Part shown: one piece after another, positions 48,242 through 55,191 of the stretch
How positions within the stretch are numbered: position 1 is the first letter of the stretch
Layout of the letters: each line of letters starts with the position of its first letter
DNA from: Anaerolineae bacterium
GTDB lineage: Bacteria; Chloroflexota; Anaerolineae; Promineifilales; Promineifilaceae
Direction: 5' to 3'
NCBI GenBank assembly: GCA_023384355.1
Contig: JAHDWL010000001.1
Span: forward strand, 219,985-283,984
Length of the DNA stretch: 64,000 nt
Notes under the pieces: generated by a model
The model's database searches: none
What the model saw: only the letters and a program-made list of their open reading frames with translations
Told to the model about the DNA's origin: nothing
Program-made: the position numbers and the translations under genes

Positions 48242-49615
48242 ATGGCGAAACGACAAACCCAATACGTCTGTCAAAGTTGCGGCCGCACAACGCCGGCCTA
48301 TATGGGGCGTTGCCCGCGATGCGGGGAGTTCGACACGATGGTCGAGCAACTGGTGGAGAGTGAGACGGACAATAAGGGACGAAAGCCGGCAGGAGTCCTG
48401 GCATCACGTCCTGTGAGGTTGCACGAGGTCGAGGCGGACGGGCTGGATCGCCTCGGGTTGCCCGTACAGGAATTTTCGCGTGTGCTTGGCGGTGGGTTGG
48501 TCCCCGGTTCCCTGATCCTTGTGGGCGGCGATCCGGGTATAGGCAAATCGACGCTGCTGCTAGAGATCGCCGGGCTGACGTCCAATCTTCATGGCCCTGT
48601 GCTCTATGTCTCCGGCGAGGAGAGCGCACGGCAGATCAAGATGCGCGCCGAGAGGTTGCGCATGGATGCTCACGATCTCTTCCTGGTGACGGAGACGAAC
48701 CTCCACGCCATACTGGATCACATCCAAACAGTTCGCCCGGTGCTGACCATCGTCGACAGCATCCAGACCACCTACGATGACAATTTAAATTCGTCAGCCG
48801 GCAGCGTTAGCCAGGTGCGGGAATCGGCCGCCCGCTTGCAGGAAGTCGCCAAGCAGACGGGCGTGATTGTCATTCTGGTCGGTCATGTGACCAAGGAAGG
48901 AGCCATTGCCGGGCCGCGCGTGCTCGAGCATATCGTAGATACTGTATTGTACCTGGAGGGCGATCCGTTCCACCGTTACCGGCTGCTAAGGAGTGTGAAG
49001 AACAGGTTTGGGGCGACGAGCGAGGTAGGGGTTTTCGAGATGGTCGAGCAGGGTATGGTGGAGGTTCCCAACCCTTCGGAGGCATTCCTGGCCGAGCGCC
49101 AGGCAAACGCGCCCGGCTCAGCGATCGCCGTAACTCTGGAGGGCACGCGCCCATTGCTCGTCGAGGTGCAGGCACTGGCCAGCGCGACGACGTTCAGCAA
49201 CCCTCGTCGTACACCCAACGGCATTGACCTGAATCGTTTGTTGTTGTTGACCGCCGTGTTAACGCGCCGGGTTCATATTCCCCTACATGACAAGGATGTG
49301 TTCGTGAACGTCATCGGAGGTCTGCAAATATCGGAACCGGCGGCGGATCTGGGCGTCGCCCTGGCCATCGCCAGCAGCGTCAAGGACAAGCCCATCCACG
49401 CGGATATGGCCTTCTTTGGCGAGGTGGGGCTTAGCGGTGAATTACGCGCGGTCAGCCAACTGGAGCCGCGCTTGAAGGAAGCCGCCAAGCTCGGTTTCAA
49501 ACGCTGCCTCGTGCCCCGCTCGCGACAGTTGAAGTCCGTGAATATGCCTCAGGGATTGCAGATTATTGAGTGTCGTTCGCTGCAGGAAGCGGTCGATGTC
49601 GCCTTGATCCATTAA
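48242..49615 (+). CDS. radA: DNA repair protein RadA/Sms
   Basis: 457-residue RecA-like branch-migration helicase for recombination. The N-terminal C4 zinc finger (YVCQSCGRTTPAYMGRCPRCGEF), Walker A GGDPGIGKST, Walker B VLTIVDSIQT, the RadA-specific KNRFG motif (SVKNRFGATSEVGVF) and the C-terminal Lon-like domain (DVFVNVIGGLQISEPAADLGVALAI, GEVGLSGELRAV) are complete. The ATG gives a normal RadA N-terminus (MAKRQTQYVC). It is 160 nt upstream of rpsF, with a separate promoter in between. Confidence 0.97.
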   Translation: MAKRQTQYVCQSCGRTTPAYMGRCPRCGEFDTMVEQLVESETDNKGRKPAGVLASRPVRLHEVEADGLDRLGLPVQEFSRVLGGGLVPGSLILVGGDPGIGKSTLLLEIAGLTSNLHGPVLYVSGEESARQIKMRAERLRMDAHDLFLVTETNLHAILDHIQTVRPVLTIVDSIQTTYDDNLNSSAGSVSQVRESAARLQEVAKQTGVIVILVGHVTKEGAIAGPRVLEHIVDTVLYLEGDPFHRYRLLRSVKNRFGATSEVGVFEMVEQGMVEVPNPSEAFLAERQANAPGSAIAVTLEGTRPLLVEVQALASATTFSNPRRTPNGIDLNRLLLLTAVLTRRVHIPLHDKDVFVNVIGGLQISEPAADLGVALAIASSVKDKPIHADMAFFGEVGLSGELRAVSQLEPRLKEAAKLGFKRCLVPRSRQLKSVNMPQGLQIIECRSLQEAVDVALIH

Positions 49616-49630
49616 AACTGCAACCACTTG

Positions 49631-49658
49631 TTGTAAAATTCTGAGACCCCGATATAAT
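49631..49658 (+). promoter_or_regulatory. Promoter of the rpsF-ssb-rpsR operon
   Basis: TTGTAA (49631-49636), a 16-nt spacer and a perfect TATAAT (49653-49658). The predicted transcript start near 49665 leaves a leader of about 110 nt before rpsF. Confidence 0.72.
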
Positions 49659-49664
49659 TACAAA

Positions 49665-49774
49665 TTCGTTGCCCGGCAACGGTAATGCACGACCGTTTCG
49701 CCGGCTTCCGCTCCCGGCAAGTGACCGGGGGCAATGCTCGCTAGAGTAAATTCCAAGGAAAGGAGAATTGCAAC
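49665..49774 (+). promoter_or_regulatory. Structured rpsF leader, candidate S6:S18 autoregulatory element
   Basis: The leader starts with CGTTGC-CCG-GCAACG, a perfect 6-bp stem with a CCG loop, then more GC-rich dyads with CCG and CCGGC, and ends with the Shine-Dalgarno AAGGAAAGGAG. rpsF operon leaders are known to bind the S6:S18 complex through a CCG-containing hairpin. The match here is by resemblance only. Confidence 0.35.
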
Positions 49775-50068
49775 GTGCGTGATTATGAAGTGACTGTTGT
49801 CATCCAACCCCAGTTGGAAGAGGCTGAGCGTACGCAAGTGATTGAGCGCCTCAGCGACCTGCTGGTCCCTGGCTCCAAAGAAGATGGCGCGCTTAAGGCC
49901 AATCATTGGGGCGTTCGCCAGCTGGCTTATCCCATCAAGAAGTTCCAGGAAGCCTACTACGTCCTCTTTGAGGCGAAAATCGACCCGACCCGCGTTAAGG
50001 ACATCGAGCGCAGTATGCAGTATAACGAGGATGTTCTCCGTTATCTCGTCGTGCGCAAAGACGAGTAA
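49775..50068 (+). CDS. rpsF: 30S ribosomal protein S6
   Basis: 97 residues. MRDYEVTVVIQPQLEE, WGVRQLAYPIKKFQEAYYVLFEAKID and the RYLVVRKDE end are typical of S6, which pairs with S18 on the platform of the small subunit. GTG start with a strong AGGAG at the right distance. It lacks the extended acidic tail of proteobacterial S6. First gene of rpsF-ssb-rpsR. Confidence 0.97.
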   Translation: MRDYEVTVVIQPQLEEAERTQVIERLSDLLVPGSKEDGALKANHWGVRQLAYPIKKFQEAYYVLFEAKIDPTRVKDIERSMQYNEDVLRYLVVRKDE

Positions 50069-50088
50069 TTGTTGAGCGGGTGAGGGCG

Positions 50089-50427
50089 ATGACGTCAAGC
50101 AAAGGCTTGAACAAAGTCATGGTAATCGGTTGGCTGGAAGATGAACCCGAGGTTCGCCAGACGCCGGGTGGCCGGGCTGTGGCTTCGTTCAGTGTCGCGA
50201 CCTCACGCAGCTGGACCACAACGGAAGGCGAAAAGCACGAAGAGAAAGAGTGGTTCAACGTCATCGCCTGGGGGACCTTGGCCGAGGTGTGCAAGGAACG
50301 CCTCACCAAAGGCCAACAGGTTTACATTGAGGGTCGTCTCCAGACCCGCGGCTGGGAAGATAGTCTCGGCCGCAAGCACTTCCGAACGGAAGTTGTTGCA
50401 CAGGATTTGATAGTACTCACAGAATAA
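50089..50427 (+). CDS. ssb: Single-stranded DNA-binding protein, tail-less
   Basis: 112-residue OB-fold protein: GLNKVMVIGWLEDEPEVRQTPGGRAVASFSVATSRSW, EWFNVIAWGTLAEVCKERLTKGQQVYIEGRLQTRGWEDSLGRKHFRTEVVAQDLIVLTE. It ends right after the OB fold. The Pro/Gly-rich linker and the acidic DDIPF-type tip that recruits partner proteins in most bacterial SSBs are missing. The ATG at 50089 is preferred to the GTG at 50080 because GAGG lies just upstream and the protein then fits the family. It lies between rpsF (20 nt) and rpsR (13 nt), the usual order. Confidence 0.94.
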   Translation: MTSSKGLNKVMVIGWLEDEPEVRQTPGGRAVASFSVATSRSWTTTEGEKHEEKEWFNVIAWGTLAEVCKERLTKGQQVYIEGRLQTRGWEDSLGRKHFRTEVVAQDLIVLTE

Positions 50428-50440
50428 AGAGGATTGAAAG

Positions 50441-50680
50441 ATGCAAGCTACCAACCGTCCTAACCGGCGTTTCCGCGCGACGAAGCGCGTCTGCCAGTTT
50501 TGCGTTGAGAAGACAGAGATCGATTACAAGCAGGTTGACTTGTTAAACCGCTATGTGAATGAGTTCGGCCGCATGCGCCCGCGCCGGCAGACCGGCACTT
50601 GTGCCAAGCACCAGCGCCATCTGGCCCGCGAGATCAAGCGCGCTCGCCATATCGCGCTACTGCCGTTTGTCTCTGACTAG
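50441..50680 (+). CDS. rpsR: 30S ribosomal protein S18
   Basis: 79 residues. [68 protein letters not shown] is a canonical S18 of the zinc-binding type (CxxC...CxxH). An AGGATTG-type Shine-Dalgarno precedes the ATG. rplI does not follow; instead a SurA-like foldase is 32 nt downstream. Confidence 0.97.
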   Translation: MQATNRPNRRFRATKRVCQFCVEKTEIDYKQVDLLNRYVNEFGRMRPRRQTGTCAKHQRHLAREIKRARHIALLPFVSD

Positions 50681-50712
50681 GCCATTCACCTTCAATAACT
50701 GCATAGCTCAAC

Positions 50713-52071
50713 ATGGCCAAGAAATCAAAAAACACCCCGGATGAGGAGGCGCAGCAGCGGCAATCACGCAAGGATATTTTGATTGCACGCAAGCACGAGC
50801 GCCAGTTACGCAACGTCCGCATTGCCATTATATCAATCGCTGTTCTGATCGCGCTTGTGATCGGGATCGCCCTGGTTAATGAATTGATCATTACCCCTGA
50901 TCGAACTGTCGCAACTGTGGGCGATTCGGCAATTAAATTGAGGGAGTGGGAAGAGCGTGTCAAGTTTGAACGCGCGCAGCGAATCATCTTTCTTGAAAAT
51001 CAGCTGGAAGCCTTTGGCGGTGACGTCGGCATAATCCAGCAGTTCGCAGGGAATGTCATTAACGAGCTTTTTGAGCCGGAAACGATGGGCCAGAACGCCC
51101 TGAATACGATGGCTAATGAGATTGTTATGTGCAACGCCCTGAAAGAACGCGGTGTTGAGATCACTGACGCCGATATTCAGGCCATGATTGGTGAATCCTA
51201 CGGCTTCTTTGGCGCTGGAATATCGCCGACACAACCGCCGCCACCCACTGCGACGATTCAACCTACCCCGTCGCTGACGCCAATTCCGACTGCGGTTATA
51301 ACCGAGGTTGTGCCGACTGTGACACCGTTCCCGACGCCTACAGCCGGCCCGACATCTACCCCGGCCCCAACCCCGACCCCGTTGTCTGAACAGAATTTTC
51401 TGGACGAGTTCGGAAAATATATCGGTCGTCTCAACGCGCTGGGTGTAAGTGAGACTACCTATCGCACAGTCGTTCGCGCCCAATTATGCAGCGATCGATT
51501 GACCGAGATATTGACCGAGGAACGTGCCTTGTCGACTACGGCACCACAGGCAAGCTTGTTCGTCATTACGGCAACGACCGAAGAAGCCGCAAACGAAATG
51601 AAAGCCCTGATCGATTCTGAGGGGTATCTGGCCGCCTGGAATACGATCATGAGCCGCCCCGACGACCTCGAAGCAACTGAATCGCCGGAGACTGACGCTT
51701 TCGAGCTGCTGTGGCGAACCCGATCCAGTCTGGAAACCAGTATCGGCGCGGACGTTGCCGCGGCAGCATTCGACCTGGATATCGATGTACCGAGCGACAT
51801 CATCGCAGTTCCAGGTAGCGACGGCACCACGAACTACCTTCTTGTGATGGTCAGCGGCCGGGAGGAACGCGAGCTGAGCGAATCTGAATTCCAGACGGCC
51901 CAATCCTCGCTGCTGCAAAGTTTCATCGACGAGCAGCTGACCGGGAAATTGCAGATTAATGATATGTGGCGCAGTCGAGTGCCGACGCTTCCGGCCCTGG
52001 ATCCCAAGTTCCTGGCTGCCCCAACGCCGACGCCGGCCGTCGAGGACGCCTCGCCGACAGTCGCTCCATAA
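50713..52071 (+). CDS. Membrane-anchored SurA/PrsA-like foldase with internal Pro/Thr linker
   Basis: 452 residues. A charged cytoplasmic N-terminus and one helix (IAIISIAVLIALVIGIALV) lead outside. TVATVGDSAIKLREWEERVKFERAQRI and the helices after it form a SurA_N-type chaperone domain. This is interrupted at ~165-220 by a Pro/Thr repeat (QPTPSLTPIPTAV...TSTPAPTPTP) before its last helix (FLDEFGKYIGRLNALGVSETTY). A weak parvulin-like part follows (ASLFVITATTEEAANEMKALID), and the tail is Pro/Thr-rich again. Peptidyl-prolyl isomerase activity is doubtful. It follows rpsR and ends at a terminator. Confidence 0.78.
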   Translation: MAKKSKNTPDEEAQQRQSRKDILIARKHERQLRNVRIAIISIAVLIALVIGIALVNELIITPDRTVATVGDSAIKLREWEERVKFERAQRIIFLENQLEAFGGDVGIIQQFAGNVINELFEPETMGQNALNTMANEIVMCNALKERGVEITDADIQAMIGESYGFFGAGISPTQPPPPTATIQPTPSLTPIPTAVITEVVPTVTPFPTPTAGPTSTPAPTPTPLSEQNFLDEFGKYIGRLNALGVSETTYRTVVRAQLCSDRLTEILTEERALSTTAPQASLFVITATTEEAANEMKALIDSEGYLAAWNTIMSRPDDLEATESPETDAFELLWRTRSSLETSIGADVAAAAFDLDIDVPSDIIAVPGSDGTTNYLLVMVSGREERELSESEFQTAQSSLLQSFIDEQLTGKLQINDMWRSRVPTLPALDPKFLAAPTPTPAVEDASPTVAP

Positions 52072-52109
52072 CCAGAACGCGTCTCCCTTTGAGGTGATAT
52101 GACGGAAGA

Positions 52110-52141
52110 GGCCGGATGTTGAATCTGGCCTTTTTCTTTTT
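52110..52141 (+). terminator. Intrinsic terminator of the rpsF operon
   Basis: An 8-bp stem (GGCCGGAT / ATCTGGCC, one G-U) with a 5-nt loop, followed by TTTTTCTTTTT. It lies 38 nt after the foldase stop. Confidence 0.85.
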
Positions 52142-52145
52142 TCCA

Positions 52146-52165
52146 GTGAAATTTCACGGTATGAT
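52146..52165 (+). promoter_or_regulatory. Promoter with internal palindrome before the SpoU methyltransferase
   Basis: TATGAT (52160-52165) lies 8 nt before the ATG. A perfect 12-bp palindrome GTGAAATTTCAC (52146-52157) sits in the spacer. The -35 is only a T-rich run (52137-52142), which also serves the upstream terminator. The palindrome could be an operator. Confidence 0.5.
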
Positions 52166-52173
52166 CGAGTGTG

Positions 52174-52908
52174 ATGACCGAACATCAATGGATTGAGGGG
52201 GTTATCTCTGTCGAATCCGTCCTGCGAGCGAATAGCCGCGATGTGAGCGAGATCATGATTCGACAGGATCGATATGAGGGGGCGTTAGCTCGCATTCAAA
52301 CCATGGCGCAGGCAAAGGGTATTGCATTGTCGCGCGTTCCTGCTGCAAGCATGGCGGAATTGATACCCGGCGGTGAATCAGCGACGGTGATCGCGGCGGT
52401 TGGGCTGAAGCGCATGGTTGCGCTGGCCGAATTGGGGGTAACAGAGAGACCGGTGATTGCCTTGCTGGACGGCGTGGAAGACCCGTTCAACTTCGGTCAG
52501 GCTGTGCGCTCGTTATATGCCGCCGGGATCGACGGGCTGATCGTGCGGCCGCGCAACTGGCTATCAGAGGCGACAGTCATCCGGGCTTCAGCCGGAGCGA
52601 CTGAGTTCATGTCGATGGCAGTCGCCGAAGTTGACGACGCAATCAAAATCGCACGCGAACGAGGGTTGTCGATTATCGTGGCTATGTCGGAAGGGGCGCG
52701 ACTTATGTACGAGGTTGACTTGTCTGGTCCGTTGCTGTTGATCATCGGCGGCGAGAAGCGTGGGGTGGCCCGTTCCGTGCTCCAGGCGGCCGACAACCGC
52801 GTGCGAATCCCTTATGGCCGCGACTTTCCCTACTCGTTGGGCACGGCCGGGGCTACGGCGATCCTCGCTTTCGAGATCATGCGGCAGCGGCTGATGACCA
52901 GGGCTTGA
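52174..52908 (+). CDS. SpoU/TrmH family RNA 2'-O-methyltransferase
   Basis: 244 residues of SPOUT (trefoil-knot) type. Motif 1 is DPFNFGQAVRSLYAAGIDGLIV, motif 2 LLLIIGGEKRGVARSVLQAADNRVRIPY and motif 3 YSLGTAGATAILAFEIMRQ. The N-terminal substrate-binding part (WIEGVISVESVLRANSRDVSEIMI) is RlmB-like. It methylates ribose 2'-OH in tRNA or rRNA; the target cannot be told. In motif 1 the usual Asn-Xaa-Gly is NFGQ, so the active-site Arg in QAVRS is kept. The ATG is preferred over the GTG one codon before because of the nearby -10 box. Confidence 0.9.
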   Translation: MTEHQWIEGVISVESVLRANSRDVSEIMIRQDRYEGALARIQTMAQAKGIALSRVPAASMAELIPGGESATVIAAVGLKRMVALAELGVTERPVIALLDGVEDPFNFGQAVRSLYAAGIDGLIVRPRNWLSEATVIRASAGATEFMSMAVAEVDDAIKIARERGLSIIVAMSEGARLMYEVDLSGPLLLIIGGEKRGVARSVLQAADNRVRIPYGRDFPYSLGTAGATAILAFEIMRQRLMTRA

Positions 52909-52934
52909 TTTCTTTCGCCCGGTGAAAATGGCTG

Positions 52935-52943
52935 TGTTATACT
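52935..52943 (+). promoter_or_regulatory. Extended -10 promoter upstream of sucCD
   Basis: TGT-TATACT, an extended -10, without a clear -35 at 16-18 nt. It is upstream of the 52973-53004 hairpin, so transcripts from it would include that hairpin before sucC. Confidence 0.45.
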
Positions 52944-52972
52944 TTTTCTGCTCTTTAAGTTCGTAAAATCGA

Positions 52973-53004
52973 GGCGAACGAACGGCCGTTCGCCTTTCAT
53001 TTTG
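52973..53004 (+). terminator. Hairpin with T-rich tail between the methyltransferase and sucC
   Basis: A perfect 8-bp stem GGCGAACG / CGTTCGCC with a 6-nt loop, followed by TTTCATTTTG. It probably terminates the methyltransferase transcript. Because an extended -10 lies just upstream, a leader attenuator of sucC is the alternative. Confidence 0.65.
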
Positions 53005-53083
53005 TCTGTTATCAACGAGTTGCTCACCCCGAAGTTCCGATTACGAGCTATCGGATGATTCCATAGGCTAGAAGGAGAGTGTT

Positions 53084-54244
53084 GTGAACTTACACGAATA
53101 TCAAGCCAAGCGGCTGTTTGCCGAGCACGGCATCCCTATTCCACACGGGGAAGTCGCATTTACACCGGAAGAAGCCCGAAAAATTACCCAGGATTTAGGT
53201 GGTCGGGCGGTGATCAAATCCCAGGTATTGACCGGGGGGCGAGGCAAGGCGGGCGGAATCAAGGTCGCCCAAAGCCCTGATGAGGCCGAGGCAAACGCCA
53301 GGGCGATTCTGGGGATGACGATTAAGGGACTGACAGTCAACAAGGTTCTCGTCGATGAGCTGGCCCCCGGAATTCGTCAGGAGTTGTATCTGGCCGCGCT
53401 GATCGACCGCGGGCGACGCCTGCCGATGATCATGGCTTCGGCCGCCGGCGGGATGGATATCGAGGACGTGGCCGATAAATCTCCGGAAAAAATTCACATC
53501 GCCCACATCGACCCGACTATTGGCGTGCGAGGCTTTCAAACCACCTATCTGGCGCGGGCTATGAACTTGCCGCGCGAGGTATGGGGCGACTTCCACAAGA
53601 TCGTGGTCGGTTTGTACGATTGTTTTAAGACGAATGATGCATCCCTGACCGAAATTAACCCGTTGATCATAACCGGCGAAGGCAAGCTGCTGGCTTTGGA
53701 CGGGAAAATGTCTATTGACGACAATGCCTTGTCGCGTCAGCCGCGACTGGCGGAGATGCGGGACTTCGACGAGGAACCGCCTACCGAAGCTGAAGCGCGT
53801 CGCACCGGTATCACTTTCATCAAACTCGACGGCAACATCTGTTGCATGGTCAACGGTGCCGGTTTGGCCATGGCTACGATGGATATTATCAAGCTCTACG
53901 GTGGCGAACCGGCCAACTTCCTCGATATCGGCGGCGGGGCGCGGGCTGATCAGGTGGCGACGGCTCTGCGACTCATCCTGTCCGATCCCAATGTCGAGGC
54001 TGTCCTCTTCAATATTTTCGGCGGCATTACTCGCGGCGACGAGGTTGCCCGGGGCATACTGAGCGCGTTGGAACAGATCGATACGAAGGTGCCCATGGTT
54101 GTCCGGCTGGCCGGGACGAACGCACAGGAAGGGCTGGCCTTGTTGGCCGAGGCCGACATGCTGACGGCCGCGACACTGTCTGAAGCGGCGGAAAAAGCGG
54201 TGGCTGCTGCCAAAGCTGCCCGCGAAACCGGGAGGAAATCATGA
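53084..54244 (+). CDS. sucC: Succinyl-CoA synthetase (ADP/GDP-forming) beta subunit
   Basis: 386 residues of the TCA-cycle enzyme that makes ATP or GTP from succinyl-CoA. The ATP-grasp N-terminus [40 protein letters not shown] and [23 protein letters not shown], and the C-terminal CoA-ligase-like [30 protein letters not shown] and [18 protein letters not shown] are intact. GTG start with a strong GAAGGAGAG 5 nt upstream. It overlaps sucD by 4 nt. Confidence 0.97.
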   Translation: MNLHEYQAKRLFAEHGIPIPHGEVAFTPEEARKITQDLGGRAVIKSQVLTGGRGKAGGIKVAQSPDEAEANARAILGMTIKGLTVNKVLVDELAPGIRQELYLAALIDRGRRLPMIMASAAGGMDIEDVADKSPEKIHIAHIDPTIGVRGFQTTYLARAMNLPREVWGDFHKIVVGLYDCFKTNDASLTEINPLIITGEGKLLALDGKMSIDDNALSRQPRLAEMRDFDEEPPTEAEARRTGITFIKLDGNICCMVNGAGLAMATMDIIKLYGGEPANFLDIGGGARADQVATALRLILSDPNVEAVLFNIFGGITRGDEVARGILSALEQIDTKVPMVVRLAGTNAQEGLALLAEADMLTAATLSEAAEKAVAAAKAARETGRKS

Positions 54245-55110
54245 GCATTCTCGTCGACAAGAATACGCGGTTGCTGGTCCAGGGTATCACCGGCCGCGAG
54301 GGCACTTTCCACACCAATCAGATGATCGCCTTCGGCACCAACGTCGTCGGCGGCGTCGTGCCCGGCAAGGGCGGTCAGGTCTTTGAAGGTGACAAAGGCA
54401 ATTTGCCGATATTTGACTCCGTGCGCGAGGCGCGCGAGGAGACCGGTGCGAATGCGTCGATCATTTTCGTGCCCGCGAAGTTCGCGCCTGATGCGATGTA
54501 CGAAGCGGCCGATGCCGGTCTGCCGCTGGTTATTTGCCTGACCGAGCACATCCCTGTGCTGGAAATGATCAATGTTCGCAGCTATCTGGATCGACGCGCG
54601 ACCCGATTGATCGGCCCAAACTGCCCGGGACTAATCACCCCCGGCGAGGCCAAAGTCGGCATCATCCCCGGATCGATCGTGACGCCCGGCACGGTTGGCC
54701 TTGTGTCTCGCAGCGGCACGCTCACCTACGAGGTTGTCTATGCGTTGACCCAGCGCGGCATCGGGCAATCGACGTGCGTCGGGATCGGCGGCGATCCTAT
54801 CAAGGGCATGGACTTCATCGATGTCCTGAAGCTTTTTGAAGAAGACCCCGACACCTCTGAAGTCATCATGATCGGCGAAATCGGCGGCAACGCCGAAGAA
54901 CAAGCCGCGACGTTCATCAAGGAGAGTATGACCAAGCGGGTGACGTCGTTCATTGCTGGACGTAGCGCCCCCCCAGGCCGTCGCATGGGCCATGCCGGCG
55001 CGATCGTGGAGGGCAAGAGCGGCACGGCCGAAGGCAAGATCGCCGCGCTTGAGGCTGCCGGCGTCCGTGTAGCCGCCAACCCCGACCAGATCGTCGACAT
55101 GATCGTCTGA
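54241..55110 (+). CDS. sucD: Succinyl-CoA synthetase alpha subunit
   Basis: 289 residues. The CoA-binding Rossmann start [74 protein letters not shown] and the phospho-His loop [25 protein letters not shown] (active His in GHAGA) are all present. It forms a complex with SucC; translation is coupled by the ATGA overlap. No terminator is seen after it; an inverted repeat follows. Confidence 0.97.
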   Translation: MSILVDKNTRLLVQGITGREGTFHTNQMIAFGTNVVGGVVPGKGGQVFEGDKGNLPIFDSVREAREETGANASIIFVPAKFAPDAMYEAADAGLPLVICLTEHIPVLEMINVRSYLDRRATRLIGPNCPGLITPGEAKVGIIPGSIVTPGTVGLVSRSGTLTYEVVYALTQRGIGQSTCVGIGGDPIKGMDFIDVLKLFEEDPDTSEVIMIGEIGGNAEEQAATFIKESMTKRVTSFIAGRSAPPGRRMGHAGAIVEGKSGTAEGKIAALEAAGVRVAANPDQIVDMIV

Positions 55111-55132
55111 TTAACCTCTTTGAAAAGGGAAA

Positions 55133-55184
55133 CCACAGATTACACAGATTCATGAGAAAAGTGTGCGATTTGTGTAATCTGTGG
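55133..55184. repeat. Long inverted repeat CCACAGATTACACA ... TGTGTAATCTGTGG
   Basis: A perfect 14-bp inverted repeat (55133-55146 and 55171-55184) with a 24-nt loop, between sucD and the next giant. A partial direct copy (CACAGATT) lies in the loop. The wording resembles CACAGATTACACAGATT elements known from intergenic regions of many genomes. It has no T tract, so it is not a classic terminator. Confidence 0.7.
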
Positions 55185-55191
55185 ATATTTC

